A DNA stretch of 45,768 nucleotides, from the NCBI RefSeq assembly GCF_016526145.1, contig NZ_JADDUE010000020.1, positions 1 through 45,768 on the forward strand, read 5' to 3'. Below the pieces are notes generated by a model. The model was not told the origin of the DNA and searched no databases. It saw only the letters and a list, made by a program, of their open reading frames with translations. This document shows positions 24,526-33,005 of this stretch, piece by piece (the stretch's first letter is position 1; each line of letters opens with the position of its first letter). This stretch comes from Saccharopolyspora galaxeae. GTDB lineage: Bacteria > Actinomycetota > Actinomycetes > Mycobacteriales > Pseudonocardiaceae. The position numbers and the translations under genes were made by a program.

Positions 24526-25350
24526 TCACCTGCCCACGCGCAGCCGGACCGCGACACCGGCCACCGCGCCGAACGCCAGCAGCAGCACCAGGTCGAAAAG
24601 CGGATTCGCCTGCCCACCACCCGGCACCTGCTCGCCGGCGGCGTTGAGCAGCACGTGCCGGACCAGGTCCACCGCGTAGCTCATCGGGTTCACCCCGACG
24701 ACCGCGGTCAGCCAGCTGGGCAGCTGATCCGGCCGGAACACCGCGCCGGACAGGAACAGCATCGGGAACATCAGCAGCGCCACGCTCGATTGCAGCGTCT
24801 GCACCCGGCGGATCGCGGTCGCCAGGAACAACCCGATCGCGGAGAACACCATGCCGGCCACCGTGTAAGCCAGCGTCGCACCGAGGAATCCGCGCAGCGT
24901 CAGCGGAACCGACAACAACGGCGACAGCAGCAGCATGATCGCGCTCTGCACGCACACGATGATCCCCGTCGCGACCATCTTGCCCGCGGGCAGGCACACC
25001 TTCGGGGTCGGTGCGACCTGCATCTCGCGCAGCACCCCGAACTCCCGATCCCACGCGTAGCCGAGTCCCGAGTTGATCGCGACGGTGACGATCTGGATGG
25101 CTATCACCCCGGGGAAGACGTAAGCGCTGAACGGCAATCCCCCGTCCGGAGCGATCATGCTGTTGAAGCCGACGCCGAACACGACCACGACGAAGACCAT
25201 CTGCATCGCCTGCGTCGCCAGCATTCCCGGGTTGCGCAATTGCCGGATCAGATCCCGCTGCGCGATCACACCGATCGACCGGAACGCGCCCACCGCCGCG
25301 CGCTCGCCCAACCCGCTGCTGCCGCTCGGACGCTCAAGCAAGTTCGTCAT
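24526..25350 (-). CDS. ABC-2 permease, lantibiotic exporter (U)
   Basis: A 274-aa ABC-2 permease with six hydrophobic segments. Landmarks are VIAQRDLIRQLRNPGMLATQ (cytoplasmic entry), VFPGVIAIQIVTVAI, GYAWDREFGVLREMQVAPT (coupling helix) and LLMFPMLFLSGAVFRPDQLPSWL. The ATG at 25350 has GGAGG 5 nt upstream and overlaps the ATPase gene by 17 nt; the longer frame to 25566 is not conserved. By operon position it is the T-U exporter partner, probably secreting the modified peptide. Confidence 0.92.
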   Translation of the reverse strand: MTNLLERPSGSSGLGERAAVGAFRSIGVIAQRDLIRQLRNPGMLATQAMQMVFVVVVFGVGFNSMIAPDGGLPFSAYVFPGVIAIQIVTVAINSGLGYAWDREFGVLREMQVAPTPKVCLPAGKMVATGIIVCVQSAIMLLLSPLLSVPLTLRGFLGATLAYTVAGMVFSAIGLFLATAIRRVQTLQSSVALLMFPMLFLSGAVFRPDQLPSWLTAVVGVNPMSYAVDLVRHVLLNAAGEQVPGGGQANPLFDLVLLLAFGAVAGVAVRLRVGR

Positions 25351-26332
25351 CGCCACCTCCCGGGCCTGCACCGCCGCTGCGGGTGGCGGACAGGTAGACG
25401 TCGTCCATCGTCGGGTGCACGGCGCGCACTTCCACGACGCCGGTTCCAGCGCACCCGACGATCTCGGCGATCGATTTCTCGGGTTCCGCGCAATCGACCC
25501 GGAGAGCACCGGAATCCGGCGAGACCCGCCAGCCCGCGGCCACCAGGTTCGCGCTAGCCACCGCATCGTCCTGGGTGCGCAGCAAAACGCTCGACCTGGC
25601 CAGACCGAGCTTGAGCTGATCGGCGGAACCCCGGCGGACGAGCCGCCCGTCGCTGATGATGACGATCTCGTCGGCGACTTCGGCCTCGTCCATGTAATGC
25701 GTGGAGAACAGGATGCTCACGCCCAGTTCGTCGCGCATCCGCCGCAGGTCGTCCCACACCTTCGCGCGCGCCTCCGGGTCCAGGCCGTTGGTCGGCTCGT
25801 CCAGCACCAGCAATCCCGGCCCGTGCAGCAACGACCGCGCGACCTCCACGCGACGCGCCAACCCCCCGGAGAGGTTCCGGACGGCGTCCGAACGCCGATC
25901 GGCGAGCCCGAACCTGTCCAGCACCGCATCGATCCGTTGCCGGGACTCCTTGCTCCGCATCCCGAACAGCCGGGCGTGGAACCAGAGGTTGCGGTACACC
26001 GACAGGTCCTTGTCCAGCGTGCGCTCCTGGAAGACCAGCCCGAGCTGGGCGCGGGCGGCGACGGCGTCGTGCCGGATGTCCCGTCCGAAGATCCGGATCG
26101 TCCCCGACTCGCAAGGCACCGCCGTGCTGACGGCTCCCAGCACGCTGGACTTGCCTGCCCCGTTGGGGCCCAGCAGCGCGGTGACCTGCCCGGCCGGGGA
26201 CGAGTAGCTGAACTCGTCCACCGCGAGCACCGACGGGTAGCGCACCACCAGCCGGTCGATTTCCAGCGCGGCCACCGGGCCGGCGTCCGCACCGGTCCGG
26301 TCCATCACCGCAGTCCGAGGCACCACTGCCAT
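25334..26332 (-). CDS. ABC transporter ATPase, lantibiotic exporter (T)
   Basis: A 332-aa DrrA-like ATPase with Walker A GPNGAGKS (55-62), Q-loop VFQERTLDKDLSVYRNL, signature LSGGLARRVEVA, Walker B LLVLDEPTNGLD, the switch histidine in FSTHYMDEAE, and a C-terminal extension of ~80 residues typical of drug-exporter ATPases. The frame opens at 26332, 28 nt inside lanC. An ATG at 26305 that overlaps the lanC stop as TGATG (giving 323 aa) is an equally plausible, translationally coupled start. Confidence 0.9.
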   Translation of the reverse strand: MAVVPRTAVMDRTGADAGPVAALEIDRLVVRYPSVLAVDEFSYSSPAGQVTALLGPNGAGKSSVLGAVSTAVPCESGTIRIFGRDIRHDAVAARAQLGLVFQERTLDKDLSVYRNLWFHARLFGMRSKESRQRIDAVLDRFGLADRRSDAVRNLSGGLARRVEVARSLLHGPGLLVLDEPTNGLDPEARAKVWDDLRRMRDELGVSILFSTHYMDEAEVADEIVIISDGRLVRRGSADQLKLGLARSSVLLRTQDDAVASANLVAAGWRVSPDSGALRVDCAEPEKSIAEIVGCAGTGVVEVRAVHPTMDDVYLSATRSGGAGPGGGDDELA

Positions 26333-27708
26333 ACCGGTGCACCCCCTTCGTCGTCGTCCGGATGCGCTGCGGCGTGCAGCGCGGCGGCCACACCGGCGGC
26401 CCCTTCGAGCAATCCGGCCACGTCCACGGCCTTGTGCGTGCGTCCGTCGCTGCGTTGCCCGCCCGGGTAGCGCATCAGGTGCGGGAAGTGGAATTCCGCC
26501 CGATCATCGCCCAGTTCCAGCACCGAGCGCACCAACCGGGCCGTACCGGCGAGCAGCTCGGCGGAACCGGTATCCACCCCGACGCGGGTGCAGATCGCCA
26601 ACAGGCCCGCGTATCCGTGGCAGATCGTCGGGCCGTCGACGGCCCACTCCGCCTCGTCCCGCCGCAGTGCCGCCTGCAACGCGGAGACCGCTTCGGCCGT
26701 CCACTCGGGCCGGTCCAGCGCGGTACCGGCCGCGTGCAACCCGATCGCGACGCCCGGTGCCCCGTAGCACCAGGCGGTGCGGGTGATCGGGCGGGTCAGC
26801 TCGCTCGGGCCCGCGATCTGCTGGGCCAGTCCGATCCGGCACGGCCAGTACGGACCTGCGTCATCGGTCAGCTTCCAGTGCAGCAGCCATTCGACCGTGC
26901 GGGTGATCGCAGCGCGGTGCCCCGGCACCTCGTAGCCGTACGACGCCGCCCGGGACAGCACCGCGAGCGGGCCGGGCGCACCGTGCGCCAGCCCGAGGTT
27001 GAAGTCGCCCTCGGGGTAGTCGGCACGATCGCGGTCGGTCGGTTGCGCCTCCGGCGGCACCCACCACCCCGGTACCTCGTGTCCCCGGACATGGATCGGT
27101 TCGGTGCAGCGGACCAGGTGCCGCAGCCCGGCATCGAGGGCTTCGCGCACCCGCGAACCGGACTCGGCCGGATCGCGCGCGGATTCCAGCAACACCCGAA
27201 CCGAACCGGAAACCCCGTTGATCAGGTCGTACCCGGACCAATCCACCCCGGCGCCCTGCTGGGCCCGCAGGTGATCGACCTGCGCGAGCACCAGCTCGGC
27301 CAACCGGCCGGCCAGTTTCGCCCGCATCCGGGCGTAATGACCGCTGCCCGCCGCCGCGGCCTGCGCGGCCGCCAGCAACGCCGCCGGGCCGGCGAACAGC
27401 CCGCGGTGCGGCGTGCTCGGCAACGCCTCCGCCGCACGGGACAGGTGCTCGTGCGCGGTCGCGCGCCACCGGGTGTCCCGCCGTGCCAGTTCGCCGTAGA
27501 ACGCGGCCACTCCCGGCCAGCCGTTGGACAACGTGACCGGCGCCCACATCACGTTCCCGTAGATCGGATCCCGGTTGTCGTCGCGGCCGGCGACCGCCGC
27601 TACCCGGTCCGGATCGGCGAGCTTGTCCGCGACCACCGCCACGGCCTCGTCCACCCGGTCCCGGTCCGCCGCCGCGATCGGTGCGGCCGACTCCGTCCGG
27701 ACGTTCAT
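26305..27708 (-). CDS. lanC: Lantibiotic cyclase LanC
   Basis: A 467-aa LanC-like zinc cyclase that adds cysteine thiols to dehydro residues to form (methyl)lanthionine rings. Zinc ligands are Cys314 (AWCYGAPGV), Cys363 and His364 (TICHGYAGL). The active-site histidine is His242 in GLAHGAPG. The alpha/alpha toroid repeats (GLFAGPAALLAAA, NGVSGSVRVLLES) are recognisable. ATG at 27708 overlaps the lanB stop as ATGA. No Cys/His ligand is missing, so it should be active. Confidence 0.96.
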   Translation of the reverse strand: MNVRTESAAPIAAADRDRVDEAVAVVADKLADPDRVAAVAGRDDNRDPIYGNVMWAPVTLSNGWPGVAAFYGELARRDTRWRATAHEHLSRAAEALPSTPHRGLFAGPAALLAAAQAAAAGSGHYARMRAKLAGRLAELVLAQVDHLRAQQGAGVDWSGYDLINGVSGSVRVLLESARDPAESGSRVREALDAGLRHLVRCTEPIHVRGHEVPGWWVPPEAQPTDRDRADYPEGDFNLGLAHGAPGPLAVLSRAASYGYEVPGHRAAITRTVEWLLHWKLTDDAGPYWPCRIGLAQQIAGPSELTRPITRTAWCYGAPGVAIGLHAAGTALDRPEWTAEAVSALQAALRRDEAEWAVDGPTICHGYAGLLAICTRVGVDTGSAELLAGTARLVRSVLELGDDRAEFHFPHLMRYPGGQRSDGRTHKAVDVAGLLEGAAGVAAALHAAAHPDDDEGGAPVWQWCLGLR

Positions 27709-30700
27709 CCGGTGAACCTCCTTCGGTTCGCGTTGTCCTGCACCGCTCCTCTGGCCAGCGCGATCACCTCTCGTTCGCGCGCGCTGTCACCGCCGAACAA
27801 GCGGTTGCAGTGCATGTGCAGGAGGCTGCCGAGGAAACGTCCTTCCCCGATCCGGCAGTCGCCGTCGACCCGCTGCCGGTCCATTTCCGCGCGCACCGAT
27901 GTGACCAGCTCGTCGCGCCCTCGCAGGTGGCCGAGCACTTTGGCGCCGAACACCGCTGCCGCCAGCCCGGTGCTACCGCCTGCCGGATCGACCAGGCCCG
28001 CCCAGTACGCGGGTGAGCGGCGATACCGCTTCGGCAGGTCGCGGCGGGTCCCGGTGCGACCGAGCCAGAACTCCGCCGCACCGGCGCCCGGATCGGTCCC
28101 GGGCGGGCCGAACGCCTCGGCCAGTGCGGCGACCGAGATCGCGGCGAGGGTGTCCAGGTCGTAGGGGCATTCCGGATCCGCCGCCAGGCTCAGCAGTTCG
28201 ATCGCGGCCGCGCTGTCGGCCTGGAAGAGCCGCTCGACGGCGGGCGCCAACCGGATCCCGCCGTAGCGCTCGTGCTCCGGGTCGTACTGGTCGATCCGGT
28301 GCGTGCGCAGCAGGCCCTCCTGCTGCCAGTCCAGCAACGTGCGACCGAGCTCGGGTACGACATCGGACCACAACCGGTGCGGTTCACCGTGCAACCGCAG
28401 CCGCAGGTGGTGCCCGTCCGGATCGGTGTAGCGCAGGAAGAACCACCGGTCCGCGCCGAGTTCGCGGGCCGTGTCGACGAGCGCGCCGAACCGGTTGCGC
28501 AGCAGGTCGTCCTGTCCCCGCGCGGTGCCGTATAGCTTCAGGTAGAGCCATTCGCCGCCCGGACCGTGCGCGCGCTCGCGCGGCTCCCGGTAGGCGGGAG
28601 TGGCCGCGCGGCGGGGCTCCGGGTCGCGTCGCCGCAGCGGCACCACCACTTCGCCGACGTGCCCGGCGAGTTCGCCGTGCAGCCAGCCCTCGTGCTCACC
28701 GGCCACCTCGTGCACGACCAGGTCCGGGTCCTTGCGCACCTCTTCCAGGAGCAGCTCGACGTGCCACGGGTCGTCCAGGTCCAAGCCCAGGCGTTGGTCG
28801 TTGCTCACGATCAGCACGTGGCGCGGCACGTCGTAGCGCGCGCGCCACCGCGCCACCGCCTCCGCGGGGTCGCGCCCGGCAGCCGCTTCGCGCACGTCGT
28901 CGAGCCGCCACACAGCGGGGGCCAGCACGAATCGGCCGAAGCGGATCCGCGGCACGAACGGTGAATCGGCCAACCGGCCCCACTTCCACGGTTCCCACAA
29001 CCGCTGGCCTTCCAGGCCGATCTCCCACAGCAGCCGGGCGGCGTTCGGAGCCTGCGCCGGGGCGCTGACCATGTTCGCCAGCACCGGGGTCAGCTCCCGT
29101 CCGGTCGGCAGGTGCACCGCGCACAGCCGTTCCAGCGTCGCGCCGACACCGATGTCGCCGAGCCGGATCTCCGCGGCACTCGGCGAGTCGAACACGCCGA
29201 CGCCGATCCGGTGCCCGGTGTCGGGCGCGGTGTGCGCCAAGTTCGCCGCTTTCCCGGAACGGGGCAGGAAAGCCAGGTCCGCGCGCAGCGCTCCGGCCAC
29301 GTGCGTCGGCAACGCCGAGGACTCCTCGTGCAACCGCCGCTCGTGGTCCGCGTCGAGGGCACCGGCGAAGCGCATGAAGGTCGAGCCCGCGTGGTGCGAG
29401 CCGGGGCTCGGCGACAGCGACACCAGGAATTCGCCGTCCAGCAACCGCTCCGCGGAAGGGGCCGCGACCTGCACGGTCACCTCGCACGAATTCGGAACCT
29501 GCGCGGGCTCGGCCGCACCCCGGCACAGCGCGCGCATGGTCGAGGCGTCCACGACCACCTCGCGGTCGCCGCTGCGCAGCGCGTCCGCGAGCAGGCGGTG
29601 CAGGAGGCGGTCCCGGTCCCGGTCGGGTTCGGCCTCGGTCCGCGCATCCGGGACATCGCTGTTCGGCCAGGAATAGCCGGCGGGGGGCCCGAGGCCGACG
29701 TTGCCGTCCAGCAGGTCCAGCAGCGGAACCAGCCGATCCGTGCCGTAGCGCTCCAAGAACTGCGCGTGGTAGTCGCGCAACGCGTGCAAACCGATCTTCG
29801 GGGTGGAGGTCCGCCACATCAGCTCGGCGGCACCGGCCACCTCCGCGGCGACCGCTGCGGGCAGGGCGGTGCTCCCGGCGAGCCGGGCGTCCACGTGCAG
29901 CGGCGTGGGGTGCTGGTGGATGCGCTGCGCATCGGCGACGGTGTCCGCGAGCGCGGCCGCCCCGGACCCGGCCGGGATGCGGTCGTAGGCGGCGATGCGA
30001 TCGGCGAGTTCGCGCAGTTCCAGGTGTCGCTGCGCCACCGGAGCGGCGTTCGCGGCGTCCAGCACTTCGCAGAGCCGGGTCAGCGGGTCCGAACCGTCCA
30101 ACGCCGGGCGCAGCTCGGTCAGCAGCACTTCCTCCGCGATCAGCGAACTCAGCAGCCCGCGCACGCGCTCGCGGGCACGCTCGCCGAACTCCGCCACCAG
30201 CCGTTCGGTCAGCTGCCCGAGCCGAACGGGCTCGGCCCCGAGCTCCAACGCACGGCGCACCGGTGCGCTGTACCGCACCGACACCCGGGCACGGCTGTTA
30301 CGCCCGGGAACCGCCCCGAAGGTCGATGCGCAGTCCAGCACCACCCGATCGCCGCGCACCACGAGCGCCGGATGCGCGTGCACGCGCAGCGCGGGCATCT
30401 CGACGGCACGGGTCTCCAGCTCCTGCACGACCCCGAGCAACCACTGCATGTCGACCTGAGTGCGGGTGCGCTGGCTGCCGCGCGCCGGTGTCCGGGGCAA
30501 CCGCCCGGCATCGACGTCCGCCTCGAAATCACCGCAAGCCACGCCCGCGAACAAGCCGAACGGCGTCGGCCGGGTGCGCATCCGCAGGTCGTAGCGCAGC
30601 ACCGCGAACGCGGCCCGCCGCAGCTGAGCCGGTTTGACCGCACCGCCGTCGCCCGCGGCCACTCGAAGCAGCAGTCCGCGCAGGCTGGGACTGGCCAGCG

Positions 30701-30893
30701 CCAGCGCTTCCATCAGGTGCTCGTCCTCGACCGCTCGCCGCAGCAGCCGCGAACACGCGGCCTGGGCACCGGCGTCGGTTTCCGCACCGGTCAGCTGCGG
30801 CCGGGTGGCACCGAGCGGGGCGCGGAGCAGGTAGAAATCCCAAGCGGCGAACAGGTCTTCCCGAAGCGGCTGGGCGTGCGCTGGATCGTCCAT
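27705..30893 (-). CDS. lanB: Lantibiotic dehydratase LanB, full length
   Basis: A 1062-aa class I dehydratase. It uses glutamyl-tRNA(Glu) to glutamylate Ser/Thr of the precursor and then eliminates glutamate to give Dha/Dhb. The N-terminal glutamylation domain carries MRTRPTPFGLFAGV (~105-118), the usual LanB landmark. The C-terminal elimination domain (SpaB_C type, ~785-1055) opens WLYLKLYGTARGQDDLL and contains WFFLRYTDPDGHHLRLRLHG. Both domains are fused as in normal LanB, unlike split LanB pairs. ATG at 30893 with GAGGAG 7 nt upstream. It is 67 nt downstream of lanA, with a hairpin between them. Confidence 0.96.
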   Translation of the reverse strand: MDDPAHAQPLREDLFAAWDFYLLRAPLGATRPQLTGAETDAGAQAACSRLLRRAVEDEHLMEALALASPSLRGLLLRVAAGDGGAVKPAQLRRAAFAVLRYDLRMRTRPTPFGLFAGVACGDFEADVDAGRLPRTPARGSQRTRTQVDMQWLLGVVQELETRAVEMPALRVHAHPALVVRGDRVVLDCASTFGAVPGRNSRARVSVRYSAPVRRALELGAEPVRLGQLTERLVAEFGERARERVRGLLSSLIAEEVLLTELRPALDGSDPLTRLCEVLDAANAAPVAQRHLELRELADRIAAYDRIPAGSGAAALADTVADAQRIHQHPTPLHVDARLAGSTALPAAVAAEVAGAAELMWRTSTPKIGLHALRDYHAQFLERYGTDRLVPLLDLLDGNVGLGPPAGYSWPNSDVPDARTEAEPDRDRDRLLHRLLADALRSGDREVVVDASTMRALCRGAAEPAQVPNSCEVTVQVAAPSAERLLDGEFLVSLSPSPGSHHAGSTFMRFAGALDADHERRLHEESSALPTHVAGALRADLAFLPRSGKAANLAHTAPDTGHRIGVGVFDSPSAAEIRLGDIGVGATLERLCAVHLPTGRELTPVLANMVSAPAQAPNAARLLWEIGLEGQRLWEPWKWGRLADSPFVPRIRFGRFVLAPAVWRLDDVREAAAGRDPAEAVARWRARYDVPRHVLIVSNDQRLGLDLDDPWHVELLLEEVRKDPDLVVHEVAGEHEGWLHGELAGHVGEVVVPLRRRDPEPRRAATPAYREPRERAHGPGGEWLYLKLYGTARGQDDLLRNRFGALVDTARELGADRWFFLRYTDPDGHHLRLRLHGEPHRLWSDVVPELGRTLLDWQQEGLLRTHRIDQYDPEHERYGGIRLAPAVERLFQADSAAAIELLSLAADPECPYDLDTLAAISVAALAEAFGPPGTDPGAGAAEFWLGRTGTRRDLPKRYRRSPAYWAGLVDPAGGSTGLAAAVFGAKVLGHLRGRDELVTSVRAEMDRQRVDGDCRIGEGRFLGSLLHMHCNRLFGGDSAREREVIALARGAVQDNANRRRFTG

Positions 30894-30920
30894 CCCGGAC
30901 TCCTCGACTCGCGGGCGGAA

Positions 30921-30951
30921 CCGCCGGGGCGGGCGGAACTCGCCCCGGCGG
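30921..30951 (-). terminator. Attenuator hairpin between lanA and lanB
   Basis: CCGCCGGGGCG (30921-30931) and CGCCCCGGCGG (30941-30951) form a perfect 11-bp stem with a 9-nt loop, beginning 10 nt past the lanA stop. Such read-through terminators after precursor genes keep the peptide mRNA in excess over the enzyme mRNAs. Confidence 0.75.
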
Positions 30952-30960
30952 CATCCGGAA

Positions 30961-31134
30961 TCAGCAGCAGTGGCTGCAGTTCGAGCCGCCGCCCTCGCTG
31001 GTGCACCCGGGGGTGCAGTACGAAACGCTGGTGACGGCGGGGTTGGCCATGGTGGCCTCGAAGCCGACCTCCAGGTCGAGGTCGAACAGGTCGACCTCGG
31101 CCTCGGCGACGGCCTGGTCCGTAGCAGCGGACAT
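30961..31134 (-). CDS. lanA: Planosporicin/NAI-107-like lantibiotic precursor LanA
   Basis: A 57-aa precursor. The leader (1-33) has the class I FDLD box (Phe17-Asp20, within DLFDLDLEVG) and ends NPA, where cleavage is expected (MibA also ends in PA). The 24-residue core (34-57) starts VTSVSYCTPGC and ends GGGSNCSHCC. From memory it equals planosporicin except Val for Ile at core position 1 and Tyr for Trp at 6; it also shares the Cys pattern 7, 11, 20, 23, 24 with NAI-107. Expected rings are 3-7, 8-11, 13-20, 18-23 and 21-24, with Dhb2 and Dha5. No LanD gene is nearby, so a C-terminal carboxylate is expected rather than AviCys. ATG at 31134 with GGAGGT 6 nt upstream. Confidence 0.95.
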   Translation of the reverse strand: MSAATDQAVAEAEVDLFDLDLEVGFEATMANPAVTSVSYCTPGCTSEGGGSNCSHCC

Positions 31135-31157
31135 GGTTACCTCCGTGATGGATCGGT

Positions 31158-31303
31158 GGTGCCCGGCGGGCACCTTGATCGGATTCGGCTGCACTCCCGG
31201 CCGGTGCCGGCCCCAGACCCGGTTGCGTGCAGCCCGTTCAGATCAGCAACCGGATCTCGCCGCGGCAACCGATCCGGGCCGGAATGGCAGAACTGGCAGT
31301 GCC
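31158..31303 (-). promoter_or_regulatory. lanA upstream control region
   Basis: Going upstream from lanA: a 7-bp hairpin GGTGCCC-ggc-GGGCACC (31158-31174) in the predicted leader RNA; three copies of the heptamer GCAACCG (inverted at 31220-31226, direct at 31246-31252 and 31265-31271, the direct pair 19 bp apart); and a double repeat reading on the minus strand CTGCCA-gtt-CTGCCA (31299-31285). The last motif recurs before the methyltransferase gene at 36723-36738. No GAACC-N15-GCTAC motif is present for lanA, consistent with activation by the LuxR-type regulator. Confidence 0.6.
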
Positions 31304-31362
31304 CGTGGCGGATCTGCGGCCGCCGTCCGCCGCCCGGAAGTTCGAAAACGGTGGATGTCGCC

Positions 31363-31394
31363 GTGAACCTTCGCGAATGCCGGTGCTACGTACC
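31363..31394 (+). promoter_or_regulatory. ECF sigma promoter before the sigma gene
   Basis: GAACC (31365-31369), 15 nt, GCTAC (31385-31389), with the extended flanks CGTGAACC and GCTACGTACCTTC. It matches the MibX/PspX promoter consensus exactly and implies that the sigma factor amplifies its own expression. Predicted transcript start about 31396. Confidence 0.9.
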
Positions 31395-31431
31395 TTCACT
31401 GAGGGATTCTGGTCGCTCGAGACCGGAGGCG

Positions 31432-32025
31432 ATGGGAAACAAGGTGACTGAGGCAGGCACGCACTCGGCCGGGCTGCTGGCGCGCGTCGCCGAAGGCGAC
31501 GAGGAGGCGCTGGGCCTGCTCTACCGCGAGCACGCGGGTTCCATGCTGCGCTTGATCGGGCGGCTGACCACGAACCGGGCCGAAGCCGAGGAGATCTTGC
31601 AAGAAGCCTGGCTGGCGGTATGGCAGTCCGCGGCAGCCTTCCGGGGTGACAGCGCGCCCCGCGCCTGGCTGCTCGGCGTGGCCCGCAGGCAAGCGCACAA
31701 CCGGCTGCGCCGCGCCGCGCTGAGCACGGCGGAGCTGGACGCGGCGGCTCAGGTGCCGCAGGCAGGCCCGGACGTGGAGGACCGGGTGCTCGCGGGCATG
31801 GAGTTCGAGCAGGTGCTCGCGCGGGTGCGGGACCTGCCCCGGCATCTGCGGGAGGTGCTGGACCTGGTGCTCGTGGAGCAGCTGTCCTACCGCGAGATCG
31901 CCGGAGTGCTCGACGTGCCGGTAGGCACCGTGAAAAGCCGGATGTCCCACATAAAACGGGAACTGGCGCAGGGCACGCACTGGGAGTCCAGCCATCGGCC
32001 ACCGCAGGAAGGGAGCAGGCGATGA
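31432..32025 (+). CDS. ECF sigma factor, MibX/PspX type
   Basis: A 197-aa extracytoplasmic-function sigma factor. Region 2 has EALGLLYREHAGSMLRLIGRL and AEEILQEAWLAVWQ (-10 recognition); region 4 has LPRHLREVLDLVLVEQLSYREIAGVLDVPVGTVKSRM (-35 helix-turn-helix). A strong GGAGG lies unusually close (2 nt) to the ATG at 31432; GTG at 31444 is the alternative. The downstream gene, overlapping as ATGA, is its anti-sigma factor. In planosporicin and NAI-107 producers the equivalent sigma is released when the lantibiotic or a precursor disturbs the membrane anti-sigma factor, giving feed-forward control. Confidence 0.95.
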   Translation: MGNKVTEAGTHSAGLLARVAEGDEEALGLLYREHAGSMLRLIGRLTTNRAEAEEILQEAWLAVWQSAAAFRGDSAPRAWLLGVARRQAHNRLRRAALSTAELDAAAQVPQAGPDVEDRVLAGMEFEQVLARVRDLPRHLREVLDLVLVEQLSYREIAGVLDVPVGTVKSRMSHIKRELAQGTHWESSHRPPQEGSRR

Positions 32026-32960
32026 GTCACCTGGACGCCGACGAAGTCCTCGAGGCGGCTCGGCAGCAGGCCGCGGGCGGCCGGGTGCGCTCCGCGGACC
32101 ACCTCCGCGAATGCGCGCGGTGCGCGGACGGCGTCGCTGCCATGGCGCGGTTGACCGCCGCGGGCGAAGTGCTGGCCGCGGAGGAGGATCGCGAGCTGGC
32201 GGTGCCCTCGTTCGAGCACGTGCGGGCCGCGTTGCCGGGGAACCAGGCCCGCACCGGCCCGCAGCGCGAACCGGCGCCGCGGGGCGCGCCCGAGCGGCGG
32301 GGGAAGCAGCTCCTGCGGTTGACGGCCGCGTTGGTATGGGCGCAGCTGGCGCTGCTGCCCCGCCTGCTGCTGCCCGCCAGCGCGTTCGCTTTCGCCGCTG
32401 CGGTCGTGCTCGCCACGGCGCTGCCGGAAAGCTCGGCCGGGCTCCGGGAACACGCCTTCGGCGCGGCCGTGGTGCTGATCGTGCTGGCCGGGGCGCTGAC
32501 CACGTATTCGGGTGGGCGCGATCCGCGCACCGAGCTGCAATTCAGCCTGCCCATCGCACCCCCGACGGTGTTCGTCTGCCGGGTGGTGGGCGTGCTGGGT
32601 CTCGACGTGCTGCTCGCGGTGCTCGGTTCGGTCGCGGTGCACGTGTTCGGCGGGTCGCCGAGCCTGGCCGGTGTCCTGGCGAGCTGGTTCGGGCAGGCGT
32701 TGCTGACCGTGGGGGTCGCCCTCGTGTTCGCGGTCGCGCACGCGCCGGCGACCGGCACGTTGGCGGGCGTGCTGGTGTGGCTGCTCGGTTCGTCCAGCGG
32801 TCTGCCGGAAGCCGGTGGGCTGGGCGGAATCCTGCGCCCGGCGGTTTCGACGCTGTGGACCAGTTCGCCCGCGGTGGTCGCGCTGGCGCTGGCCCTGCTG
32901 GCGATCGCGGTGCTGGGGATGCGGTTCCCCCGGTTCGGGCCGCGCCGGGAGGGGAGCTGA
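32022..32960 (+). CDS. Membrane anti-sigma factor, MibW/PspW type
   Basis: A 312-aa protein. The N-terminal zinc-binding anti-sigma motif H-x3-C-x2-C is present as HLRECARC (His27, Cys31, Cys34). After a linker there are six hydrophobic segments between ~residue 90 and 305, matching the six-span architecture I recall for MibW. The cytoplasmic N terminus should hold the ECF sigma at the membrane. ATG at 32022 with GGAAGGGAG upstream, overlapping the sigma stop. Confidence 0.92.
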   Translation: MSHLDADEVLEAARQQAAGGRVRSADHLRECARCADGVAAMARLTAAGEVLAAEEDRELAVPSFEHVRAALPGNQARTGPQREPAPRGAPERRGKQLLRLTAALVWAQLALLPRLLLPASAFAFAAAVVLATALPESSAGLREHAFGAAVVLIVLAGALTTYSGGRDPRTELQFSLPIAPPTVFVCRVVGVLGLDVLLAVLGSVAVHVFGGSPSLAGVLASWFGQALLTVGVALVFAVAHAPATGTLAGVLVWLLGSSSGLPEAGGLGGILRPAVSTLWTSSPAVVALALALLAIAVLGMRFPRFGPRREGS

Positions 32961-32969
32961 ACCATGGCC

Positions 32970-33001
32970 GTGAACCGCATCGAGCGGCGGCGCTACGTAC
33001 C
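32970..33001 (+). promoter_or_regulatory. ECF sigma promoter before the J-like gene
   Basis: GAACC (32972-32976), 15 nt, GCTAC (32992-32996), again within CGTGAACC and GCTACGTACC. It begins 12 nt past the anti-sigma stop and lies inside the first codons of the longest downstream frame. The predicted transcript start falls at about 33003-33006, on or beside the ATG at 33006. Confidence 0.88.
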
Positions 33002-33005
33002 GGGT

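Noticed and set aside
31117-31141. ECF promoter for lanA starting from GTAGC at 31121
   Set aside because: The complementary GGTTC is not found at 15-nt spacing; the match fails and lies inside the lanA coding start.
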